A DNA stretch of 64,000 nucleotides, from the NCBI RefSeq assembly GCF_000382125.1, contig NZ_KB907547.1, positions 558,001 through 622,000 on the forward strand. The letters run 5' to 3'. Positions 28,191-34,926 of the stretch are shown in pieces; position 1 is the first letter of the stretch, and each line of letters begins with the position of its first letter. The notes below the pieces were generated by a model. The model searched no databases. It worked only from the letters and a program-made list of their open reading frames with translations, and was not told the origin of the DNA. The stretch comes from Eudoraea adriatica DSM 19308. GTDB lineage: Bacteria; Bacteroidota; Bacteroidia; Flavobacteriales; Flavobacteriaceae. Made by a program: the position numbers and the translations under genes.

Positions 28191-30359
28191 CTAAAAGGAC
28201 TGCGGCAATTGTTGTTGCCAGAGTTTGTGGTAGATGCCTTTTCTTTTGTAAAGCTCACTATGTGAGCCTTGCTCCATTACTTTGCCCTTGCTTAGTACTA
28301 CTATTTTATGGGCCCTGAAAACCGTACTCAATCTGTGGGCTATAATCACGGCAGTTTTGTTTGTCTTATTGAAGCTTTCAACCGCCTTTTGGACATAGTT
28401 TTCCGAACTGCTGTCCAGAGAGGAGGTTGCCTCATCCAATACTAAAACTTCCGGTTCTTTGTACATGGCCCTTGCAATGGCAATGCGTTGTTTTTCACCA
28501 CCAGAAAGGGTAGTGCCATTCTCCCCCAGATAGGTATTAAAGCCATTTGGGAGATTTTCGATAAAATCTAAAATGCCAATCCTTTTACAGATATGAATAA
28601 CCCTTTCCATTTCAGGGGCAAATTCACCAACTGCAATATTTTCTATAACGTTGCCTGCGAATAAATCTATTTTCTGTGGAACTACAGAAATTATGTCCCT
28701 TAGACTGCCGTTGTCGACGTGTTTTAAATCAATTTTCCCTATGGAAATAGTTCCTTTTTGAATGGGATACAGATTATGTAATAAAGATATAAGCGTAGAT
28801 TTTCCGGAGCCACTTTCCCCTACTATGGCAGTAATTTTACCCCTGGGGATAACTAAATTTAATTTTTTAAAAACCTCAACCCTGCTGCCATATCTGAAGG
28901 TGACATTTTTGAAATGGATATCGCCATGATTTGGTTTTTTAATTTGAATTCTGTTTTCATCTGCCTCCCTTTCCAGATCCATTATCTCAAATAAGCGCTC
29001 TGCTGCAATCAGGGCATTCTGTATTTCCCTGTTGGATCGGATAAGACCGGCTACCGGTCCTGTAAAATAGCCCACAATGGCATAAAAAGACATTAATTCA
29101 CCCGGCGTAATATTTCTATTTATGACAAAGTAAGAACCGCTCCACAAAAGAATGATGGTAAACAGTTTGGAAATAGAATCACTTCCGGTAGCGGAGAATA
29201 CCGAGTTTAATGCTGAGCTATACGCTGTTTTTAACAAGCTTATAAATTTGGTTTCCGTCTTAATATTGGCAAAGCTTTCCAGCCCAAATCTTTTAATGGT
29301 AGCTACAGCATTAAGGGATTCTACTAACTGACTTTCCAATTCTGCTGATTGTTCCATAATCCTTCGTTCCGTTTTTCTGTTTAGTGAGTTAACAATAAAA
29401 TAAACGGCCGCATAAACCGGAATAACGGTTAACATAATTAATGCCAGTTTCCAGTAGAACGAAAACATAATGCCAAAAGAAAAAATAATTATAAGCACGT
29501 TTACAGTAAGATTTAAAGAAACCCCATTGATAAATGTTCTGATTTTAACTGCATCATTAATTCTTGAAATGATTTCACCAACGCGCATTGTGTCAAAGAA
29601 TTGCTGGGGTAGTTTTAATAGATGTTTGTAATAACCCAGAATAAGGCGAACATCAATCTGCTGCCCTGATTTTATCAAAAAAACATCCTTAAATACCCCA
29701 ATGAGCAGCTGTAAAACCAGCAAAAGGAGCATTATGACACTCAATAGATTTAATAACCTGGTATTGCCACCAATAAAAACGAAGTCGGTTAATTTTTGAA
29801 TGTAAATTGAGGTTGAAAAACCCAAAAGCGTGTATACAACAGCTCCGGCAAAGGCCTGCAGAAGCACCCACTTATGCGGTTTTAAAAGAACCCAGAAGCG
29901 CTTGTAAACCGAGGTTTTTTCATTGCCCCTGGAAAAATTCTCTTCAGGTTGCAGGAGCACCAAAACCCCTGTCCATTCTTTTTGAAACTCTCTATGCGTC
30001 TTTTTTTGGAGCCTGCCTAAAGCAGGATCCATAATAGTAATATGCCGCTTATTTACTTCATAGATTACAATATAATGATGCAATACATCTTTCACCACTA
30101 CATGAGCTATTGTGGGCTTGGGTATTTTAAAAAGGCTGTCGAAATCTCCCCTCACTCCTTTGGCACCAAAACCCAATTTTTGTGCGGCTTCAAGAAGACC
30201 CAAAACATTGGTTCCTTTCTTATCAGTCCCAGCATATTGCCGTATCCTGGCTATAGGCATTTGAAGTCTATAGTGCGAAGCAACAGATGCTAAACAGGCC
30301 GCTCCGCAATCTGTGATATCGTGCTGTTTAATGGTAATTCCTGCCATAAGTTTGCGCAT
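28191..30359 (-). CDS. C39-peptidase ABC exporter for double-glycine peptides
   Basis: 722 aa, three parts. The N-terminal C39 protease has Cys18 in DITDCGAACLA, His95 in VLHHYIVIY and Asp111 in IMDPALG, so all catalytic residues are present. A six-helix ABC membrane domain follows (about 160-450), then an ATPase with Walker A GESGSGKST, signature LSGGEKQR and Walker B VLVLDEATSSLD. Such proteins cut leaders after Gly-Gly and export the core. It is the last gene of a leftward locus with four double-glycine precursor genes and an HlyD adaptor. Met5 is an alternative start. Confidence 0.95.
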   Translation of the reverse strand: MRKLMAGITIKQHDITDCGAACLASVASHYRLQMPIARIRQYAGTDKKGTNVLGLLEAAQKLGFGAKGVRGDFDSLFKIPKPTIAHVVVKDVLHHYIVIYEVNKRHITIMDPALGRLQKKTHREFQKEWTGVLVLLQPEENFSRGNEKTSVYKRFWVLLKPHKWVLLQAFAGAVVYTLLGFSTSIYIQKLTDFVFIGGNTRLLNLLSVIMLLLLVLQLLIGVFKDVFLIKSGQQIDVRLILGYYKHLLKLPQQFFDTMRVGEIISRINDAVKIRTFINGVSLNLTVNVLIIIFSFGIMFSFYWKLALIMLTVIPVYAAVYFIVNSLNRKTERRIMEQSAELESQLVESLNAVATIKRFGLESFANIKTETKFISLLKTAYSSALNSVFSATGSDSISKLFTIILLWSGSYFVINRNITPGELMSFYAIVGYFTGPVAGLIRSNREIQNALIAAERLFEIMDLEREADENRIQIKKPNHGDIHFKNVTFRYGSRVEVFKKLNLVIPRGKITAIVGESGSGKSTLISLLHNLYPIQKGTISIGKIDLKHVDNGSLRDIISVVPQKIDLFAGNVIENIAVGEFAPEMERVIHICKRIGILDFIENLPNGFNTYLGENGTTLSGGEKQRIAIARAMYKEPEVLVLDEATSSLDSSSENYVQKAVESFNKTNKTAVIIAHRLSTVFRAHKIVVLSKGKVMEQGSHSELYKRKGIYHKLWQQQLPQSF

Positions 30360-30420
30360 AAGTGAACAAGATAATGGATGAGGCTGCAGCCAGGCTGCAA
30401 ATTGACCTGAATTAATACGA

Positions 30421-30450
30421 CGAAACCACCTCTGCTATGAAGTGGTTTTC
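30421..30450. other. Hairpin between precursor 1 and the exporter gene
   Basis: GAAACCAC (30422-30429) pairs with GTGGTTTT (30442-30449). On the minus strand, in the direction of the locus, no T run follows, so it could slow read-through or protect a processed end of the precursor mRNA rather than terminate fully. Confidence 0.4.
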
Positions 30451-30480
30451 TTTCTTATTATTTATACCAATCGGATAAAA

Positions 30481-30624
30481 CTACACTGCTAACAATATAA
30501 ATAGGGGATATTTTTGTAAAATTTCCCTGATTTCCGCGCCTATATTACGCCCATTATTATAATCCGTTTTTGTGCCTCCATTAATAGTTTGAAGATCAAT
30601 TGGTCTTAGCTCTTTTATCGTCAT
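30481..30624 (-). CDS. Double-glycine leader bacteriocin-like precursor 1
   Basis: 47 codons. Leader MTIKELRPIDLQTINGG (Gly16-Gly17) fits the class II leader pattern with hydrophobic residues at -4, -7 and -12 before the cut. The predicted 30-residue core begins TKTDYNNGRNIGAEIR, contains a GxxxG motif and ends in a strongly hydrophobic stretch. It shares K-[ST]-D-Y-x2-G-x3-G-x2-I-R with precursor 2. It lies between the CPBP gene and the exporter gene, with repeat element B in front. It looks like a class IIb-type peptide; antimicrobial activity is inferred. Confidence 0.8.
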   Translation of the reverse strand: MTIKELRPIDLQTINGGTKTDYNNGRNIGAEIREILQKYPLFILLAV

Positions 30625-30636
30625 AATTTTTATTTA

Positions 30637-30723
30637 TTAATTAAACATATACTCCAGACCCCATTGCGCAACTGGATGTCCATACCAGCTAAGATCATCA
30701 CATTCACTGCATAAACTCCACAT
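30637..30723 (-). CDS. Possible very small Cys-containing peptide ORF (inside repeat element B)
   Basis: 28 codons starting MWSLCSECDDLSWYGHP; an in-frame Met at 30777 would extend it to 46 codons with two more Cys, overlapping the CPBP 3' end in another frame. The related element A before precursor 4 reads VCGESLDISW at the matching place and then meets a stop and a 2-nt length change. So either B is an intact copy of a peptide whose A copy is broken, or both are non-coding leader elements. Confidence 0.22.
   Translation of the reverse strand: MWSLCSECDDLSWYGHPVAQWGLEYMFN
30661..30713 (-). repeat. Intergenic element B, upstream of precursor 1
   Basis: 53-nt block related to element A (32230-32284). 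Both contain TATGC[AG]GTGAA, then 10 variable nt, then TTAGCTGGTA, then 12-14 nt, then TGCGCAATGG. A CTGG/CCAG pairing is possible in each. B ends 36 nt before the precursor 1 ATG and A ends 38 nt before the precursor 4 ATG, which suggests a shared leader or regulatory function. Confidence 0.65.
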
Positions 30724-30736
30724 AGTACATGATAAT

Positions 30737-31471
30737 TTACAGGCCTGATAGTGCAGGCAAGATATTGTTAAGGCCATGAAATAGACAGGCATAGATAAAA
30801 CCGTATTTAATCCTTATATAGCCGTTTATAGATGCAGATACTAATTGAGGAAACAGGAGTAATGGAAAAAGCAGGAATTTACCAAGTGTTAATTCTGCAA
30901 AATCTAAATGGAGTAATGCAAAAACTATTATAGAAAAATAATAGATCCATCTGAAATTTGCATCCCAAAAATTTGAAAGATTTGAGGAATACCTGTTGGA
31001 TATAAAATAAGTGAGCAGGGCAATTAGAATTGAAATGATAACTCTAACCCATAAGTGTTCTTCAATATCTAAATGCCTTACACGGTAACCCAATCTGGAG
31101 ATAAGGATATAGGATAGTAGTAAAATTGAAATTGATAAATATTTTGGTTTAAAAACAAGTGACAATCTAAATATTGTTTCCTCAAGAATTGGCCCGATAA
31201 TTACCGCATATAACATAAAATTCACAGGTGACATCATTTCCCTGATTTTAGCTGCGGGAGGGTTGTCTAAATCAATCCATGTGGTCACTGTTATAACCCA
31301 TAGTATCAGGAAAAATAAATGGATTAAATAAAATGTTAGAATGGATCTTAGATTCTTTTTTACATCGTAGGATCTGATTAAATTGTTATCCGGTTTCTTT
31401 ACAAAATTGAACACTATTTTTATTTTCCGGACTACAATTTCTTTAAAGGAGATTTTGTTTTGATTATTCAT
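30737..31471 (-). CDS. CPBP (Abi) family intramembrane protease, probable immunity protein
   Basis: 244 aa with about seven membrane helices. The CPBP motifs are EETIFR (residues 97-102), FALLHLDF and HGLNN, the Glu and His residues that bind the metal in this glutamic/metallo intramembrane protease family. In class II bacteriocin loci of Gram-positives, family members protect the producer. Its position between precursor genes 2 and 1 in the same direction fits that role. A terminator lies before it, so it may have its own promoter. Confidence 0.82.
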   Translation of the reverse strand: MNNQNKISFKEIVVRKIKIVFNFVKKPDNNLIRSYDVKKNLRSILTFYLIHLFFLILWVITVTTWIDLDNPPAAKIREMMSPVNFMLYAVIIGPILEETIFRLSLVFKPKYLSISILLLSYILISRLGYRVRHLDIEEHLWVRVIISILIALLTYFISNRYSSNLSNFWDANFRWIYYFSIIVFALLHLDFAELTLGKFLLFPLLLFPQLVSASINGYIRIKYGFIYACLFHGLNNILPALSGL

Positions 31472-31605
31472 AGAGAGCAGGTACTAATAAGGTATTGCTT
31501 AAACAGCGTTATATGATTTAAAAAGGTTGGTATTGGTAACCCCCGTAAATTTCAGAATTTGGTTATATCGGGCAACTATGGCATAAGGTGAATTGGTTAA
31601 ATTGT

Positions 31606-31640
31606 AAAAAAGCCACTCCGGATAACAGGAGTGACTTTTA
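31606..31640 (-). terminator. Intrinsic terminator after precursor 2
   Basis: On the minus strand GTCACTCC, an 8-nt loop and GGAGTGGC form an 8-bp stem (one GU pair), flanked by AAAA and followed by six T. It ends the HlyD / precursor 4 / 3 / 2 transcript 17 bp after the precursor 2 stop. Confidence 0.8.
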
Positions 31641-31656
31641 GAGTCTATAAATCTTG

Positions 31657-31815
31657 TTAACCTCGAACAAGACCAAAACACCAATCCACGATATCAGCAA
31701 AGGTCTGGACACCATGCCTGATATGATTGCCAACTGCATAGCCAAAACCATAGTCGCTTTTGGCGCCGCCATTGATTTCTGTTACTTCGCTTGTTTTTAG
31801 ATGTCTTAGTTCCAT
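31657..31815 (-). CDS. Double-glycine leader bacteriocin-like precursor 2
   Basis: 52 codons. Leader MELRHLKTSEVTEINGG (Gly16-Gly17). The 35-residue core starts AKSDYGFGYAVGNHIR, has a GxxxG motif (GYAVG) and ends with VDWCFGLVRG including a single Cys. The core start matches precursor 1 residue by residue at K, [ST], D, Y, G, G, I and R, so the two are paralogous and could work together. It is the last gene before a terminator in the HlyD-headed unit, 37 bp after precursor 3. Confidence 0.82.
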   Translation of the reverse strand: MELRHLKTSEVTEINGGAKSDYGFGYAVGNHIRHGVQTFADIVDWCFGLVRG

Positions 31816-31852
31816 ATTTATTAAGTTTAAATTGTTATAAAATTCAAATTAT

Positions 31853-32011
31853 TTAATGTTTCTCCACGCCATTGATTCCATCCCAAAATCCATGGGCAAA
31901 ATCGAGACCTCTCCCGGCCATATCGCCTGCCATAAAAGCCAGGAGTTCATACCAGGCAGGTTTATAACCGCCTGTTATATCTTTTAATTCATTCTTATCT
32001 AAATTTTTCAT
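31853..32011 (-). CDS. Double-glycine leader bacteriocin-like precursor 3
   Basis: 52 codons. Leader MKNLDKNELKDITGG is a canonical class II leader with the ELxxIxGG pattern (Gly14-Gly15). The 37-residue core starts YKPAWYELLAFMAGDMAG, is rich in aromatic residues and Gly, has GxxxG motifs (GDMAG, GFWDG) and no Cys. It is unrelated to the cores of precursors 1 and 2 at sequence level. It lies 21 bp downstream of precursor 4 and 37 bp upstream of precursor 2 in one transcript. Confidence 0.83.
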   Translation of the reverse strand: MKNLDKNELKDITGGYKPAWYELLAFMAGDMAGRGLDFAHGFWDGINGVEKH

Positions 32012-32032
32012 GCTATTTGTGCTTTCATTAAA

Positions 32033-32191
32033 TTAGAATAATTCCGTTCCATTCTTAAAACCCTTCCACCAGGCAGATACCGTTCTGCCGACAACTACGG
32101 CCGTATCTGTAATAAACCTTGGTGGTGCCCCGGCAAAGCCACCCTGAACATACTGTAATTCGTAAAAACTCAGTTCTTTTAAATTTTCCAT
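32033..32191 (-). CDS. Double-glycine leader bacteriocin-like precursor 4
   Basis: 52 codons. Leader MENLKELSFYELQYVQGG has the ELxxVxGG pattern (Gly17-Gly18). The 34-residue core starts FAGAPPRFITDTAVVVG and continues with paired Trp and basic residues (SAWWKGFKNG), giving a cationic amphipathic peptide without Cys. It is the first precursor after the HlyD gene, with repeat element A in the 109-bp gap between them. Three consecutive precursor genes have exactly the same length but different cores. Confidence 0.83.
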   Translation of the reverse strand: MENLKELSFYELQYVQGGFAGAPPRFITDTAVVVGRTVSAWWKGFKNGTELF

Positions 32192-32229
32192 CTTATATAA
32201 TTTTCGTTACACATTAAGTTAATAACCCT

Positions 32230-32284
32230 CCATTGCGCACCTGGACGATCTGTTACCAGCTAATATCAAGGCTTTCACCGCATA
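32230..32284 (-). repeat. Intergenic element A, upstream of precursor 4
   Basis: 55-nt block, second copy of the element described at 30661-30713, beginning 16 nt after the HlyD stop. It shares exact 10-mers TTAGCTGGTA and TGCGCAATGG with copy B in the same order. The 2-nt length difference lies in the loop of the possible CTGG/CCAG stem, which fits an RNA element better than a conserved reading frame. Confidence 0.65.
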
Positions 32285-32300
32285 CCACCTGCATACAGAT

Positions 32301-33470
32301 TTAAAATAATTGGTGCGCAAGAGAATTATTAGCCGGATTTAACCAATCATTCATTTTATCATAAAGCAAGTCGAAAAGCGTACGCCTGCTCAACATAAAA
32401 TTTGCGTTAAGGGTCATCCCTTTTTTTAGATTCCCCCTAAAACCGTTTTCTAACAAAAGGTATTTCTGGTCCAAACAGCAACGTACTTTAAACACAGATT
32501 GACCTTCAAGAAATTCAATGTCTTTTCCTATCTCAATTACTTTCCCGCTTGCAAGGCCCCATTGGCTATAATTATAAGCATCTACCTGAAATTTAGCAGC
32601 GAGCTTTTCGGTAATAAGGCCAATATCTGCAGGACTTACATGGCATTCCACCAGCAGGTCTGTATCCGGGGAAATCTGAGCCAGTAAAGTACCTGCCGTA
32701 ATAAAACTTCCCGTTTCCTGTTGCTTTATATTAAGCAATGTACCGCTTACCGGAGCAGTTATCACAAACCTGCTTTTACTATCCAAAAGATGATCATACT
32801 TTACCTGCAACTCTTTAAGGGTGCTGTTGTACTGTGATAGTTCTGCCTGCCATGCATTTTGTTGCTGATTCCTGTGTTGGAATATTTCAGATTTCGCCAG
32901 GTCGTATTCAAATTTGTGATTGTCGTATTCTGCCCTGGCAATTACCCCTCTTTCATATAGCGGCCTATACCGTTCATAGTCACGCTTTATCTTTTGCAAT
33001 CGAATCTGAAGTTCTCCCATCTTTTGATGATAATGCAGGTAACTTTTCCGATACCTGGGCGAAATGATCTCGGAAAGGCCTGCTTTTTTATCCGTTAAAA
33101 GCAGGCTTAGATCATTAATATAGGAACGTGTTTCCCGGGTTTGAAAGACAGTAAGGTTAACTTTCTGGTCAATTCCCTGATCGTTAATCATTAATAGTGT
33201 GTCTCCTTTAGCCACCTCCTTATTGTTGAAAAGTCCGTTGTAAATTACCTGCCCGGAATTTATAAGGCTAATATCCACCCGCTCCATATTAGGTTTAATA
33301 ATCCCCCTGGCCCGGGAAATGACATCTATTTTTACAAAAGGCAGTGCTATAAATACCCCAAAAAGGATAAACAGAAGGATAGAATATATGCCTTTGCTTC
33401 TGGTGCTGTGTTTAAACTGATGTACTTCAGCGGTGTTATCAAGGATCTCCCTGGGAAAAACCTGTTTCAT
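32301..33470 (-). CDS. HlyD-family periplasmic adaptor of the peptide exporter
   Basis: 389 aa. A short cytosolic tail, one membrane helix (about residues 29-48), a lipoyl/beta-barrel segment (SGQVIYNGLF, DTLLMIND), a long alpha-hairpin (about 100-220) and a closing lipoyl half with ITAPVSGTLLNIKQQETG. It links the inner-membrane C39 exporter to an outer-membrane channel, as needed in Gram-negative peptide secretion. It heads the leftward unit containing precursors 4, 3 and 2. No TolC-like gene is in the window. Confidence 0.93.
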   Translation of the reverse strand: MKQVFPREILDNTAEVHQFKHSTRSKGIYSILLFILFGVFIALPFVKIDVISRARGIIKPNMERVDISLINSGQVIYNGLFNNKEVAKGDTLLMINDQGIDQKVNLTVFQTRETRSYINDLSLLLTDKKAGLSEIISPRYRKSYLHYHQKMGELQIRLQKIKRDYERYRPLYERGVIARAEYDNHKFEYDLAKSEIFQHRNQQQNAWQAELSQYNSTLKELQVKYDHLLDSKSRFVITAPVSGTLLNIKQQETGSFITAGTLLAQISPDTDLLVECHVSPADIGLITEKLAAKFQVDAYNYSQWGLASGKVIEIGKDIEFLEGQSVFKVRCCLDQKYLLLENGFRGNLKKGMTLNANFMLSRRTLFDLLYDKMNDWLNPANNSLAHQLF

Positions 33471-34082
33471 AGTTCATTAATGCTAGAAAGTAACCTTTTT
33501 ACGGGTATAGTATCTTTAAGACAATATATCCCCATCAACTGCAAAGAAGGTGCAAAATGCCCGGGAGTTTCAATCAAAATTGTGGTGCCTTAGAAAATCA
33601 TAAACGCCGCTGGATTTAATGAAGTCCTTTTTTGGAATAGTCCACACATGTAGGTGACTATTAAATGGGGATAAAATGCGCCTGAAAGTCCGTTTGCCTT
33701 ACTATTCTGCGGGCATATTAGGTATATTTATCCATATCTTGATTTTATAAAGAACAATACCATATGCATACAGCATCCTAAAAACAGGTTCAAAAGACCT
33801 AGAGAACTGAACGTATTGTATTGATAAAAAGAGAAGGGATTTTCATTATTGTCGGAATCAGAAGATCCTACTGTTATAGTAACCTTACTCTGCTCTTTTG
33901 TTCTTTGGTTATTAACTATATAATTAATCAATGACAAACTTAGGATGGCTATAAGTAGCCCCCCAGAGGTAGACAGGTTCTTAGTGCTTTAGCTTAACCA
34001 CATCTTAGCCTGAGCACTTATCCTTCAATATTTATAGCATCCCAGTTGTATAAAAATTATACCTTTAAAGAAACATCTGCCG
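33471..34082. other. 612-bp intergenic region with no convincing gene
   Basis: Holds the upstream region of the bacteriocin locus on the left and of the DUF6090 gene on the right. One minus-strand open frame (33728-33937, 69 codons, hydrophobic C-terminal half with two adjacent Cys) cannot be excluded, but has no recognisable family. A 37-nt repeat copy lies at 33934-33970. A near -7 box TACCTTTA is at 34060-34067 before the DUF6090 gene. No regulator gene is seen. Confidence 0.5.
33934..33970 (+). repeat. Direct repeat, left copy, before DUF6090 gene
   Basis: 37 nt matching 34841-34877 at 31 positions by my count, without gaps (shared core GCTATAAGTA). The right copy starts at the last base of the DUF6090 stop codon, and this left copy likewise follows a TGA, so it may mark the 3' end of a lost relative. 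Confidence 0.6.
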
Positions 34083-34841
34083 ATGCTCAAATTCTTTCGC
34101 CGAATCCGACAGCAACTTCTAACACAAAATAAATTGAGTAAATACCTGCTTTATGCCATTGGCGAGATCATTTTGGTTGTCATTGGAATATTAATAGCCT
34201 TGCAAATCAACAATTGGAATCAAGATAGAATTAGAAAACAGGAAGAGTTTAATATTTTAAAAGCTATCAAAATTGGTCTCGAGAAAGATAAAAGAGATAT
34301 TCTTTATAACACTAAACGAATTAATTCAAGTATATCTTCAGCTAATAAAGTGATATATGCCCTTGAAAATGAACTGCCATATAATGATTCAATAGCAATC
34401 TGTTTAGGCGATTTAATGTTCCCTGTAATGTTTGTACATTCAACTAGTGCCTTCGAAACACTTAAATCTAAAGGCATAGACCTAATTAAAAATACTGAAT
34501 TAAGAGAAAAAATAATTGATGTTTATGATGCTGGCTATACTTTTTTCTTAAAAAATGAGGTTTTGGTTTTAGATGAGGCCGAACGAGGACTAAAAGATGT
34601 TTTCTCAACAAGGTTTCATGAAGCCTATGTTTATGGCCTTGACAAGCCAGGCTATGAACCTAAACTTACACCCTTAAATTATAATGCCCTTAAATACGAT
34701 CAGGAGTTTATTTATTTTCTGAAAACGTATAAAAACAGACTCAATATTTTATTGAATTTTCATTATAGGGGTAGATTGCAACGAGACGTTGAAATACTTA
34801 CAGAATCTGTAAATAATGAAATTGTGGATTTAAAAGAATAA
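34083..34841 (+). CDS. DUF6090 family membrane-anchored protein
   Basis: 252 aa. The N-terminus FFRRIRQQLLTQNKLSKYLL precedes one membrane helix (YAIGEIILVVIGILIALQI) and NWNQDR, the diagnostic DUF6090 opening found widely in Flavobacteriia. The remainder (about 205 residues) is a hydrophilic, helical, probably periplasmic domain. Function unknown. It sits alone between imperfect 37-nt direct repeats and next to the bacteriocin locus. A broken relative lies at 20253-20594. Confidence 0.8.
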   Translation: MLKFFRRIRQQLLTQNKLSKYLLYAIGEIILVVIGILIALQINNWNQDRIRKQEEFNILKAIKIGLEKDKRDILYNTKRINSSISSANKVIYALENELPYNDSIAICLGDLMFPVMFVHSTSAFETLKSKGIDLIKNTELREKIIDVYDAGYTFFLKNEVLVLDEAERGLKDVFSTRFHEAYVYGLDKPGYEPKLTPLNYNALKYDQEFIYFLKTYKNRLNILLNFHYRGRLQRDVEILTESVNNEIVDLKE

Positions 34842-34877
34842 CAAACTTAAGATAGCTATAAGTAAAGCCCCAAAGGT
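34841..34877 (+). repeat. Direct repeat, right copy, after DUF6090 gene
   Basis: Second 37-nt copy; see 33934-33970. It begins at the final base of the DUF6090 stop codon. Confidence 0.6.
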
Positions 34878-34926
34878 TGTTAAGCTTATAAGGTTAAATA
34901 CTAACCTGCGCAACTACTGCTAACCC

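Noticed and set aside
31499-31684. 61-codon minus-strand frame downstream of precursor 2
   Set aside because: It overlaps the 3' end of precursor 2 and its terminator in another frame, and has no recognisable features.
28191-33470. Lanthipeptide or radical-SAM peptide locus
   Set aside because: No LanB/LanC/LanM, radical SAM, YcaO or other modification enzyme is present, and the cores have almost no Cys; an unmodified class II type fits better.
33728-33937. 69-codon minus-strand frame with hydrophobic C-terminus, possible extra immunity protein
   Set aside because: No family, no clear promoter, and it lies upstream of the HlyD gene rather than inside the unit; kept only as a remark in the intergenic entry.
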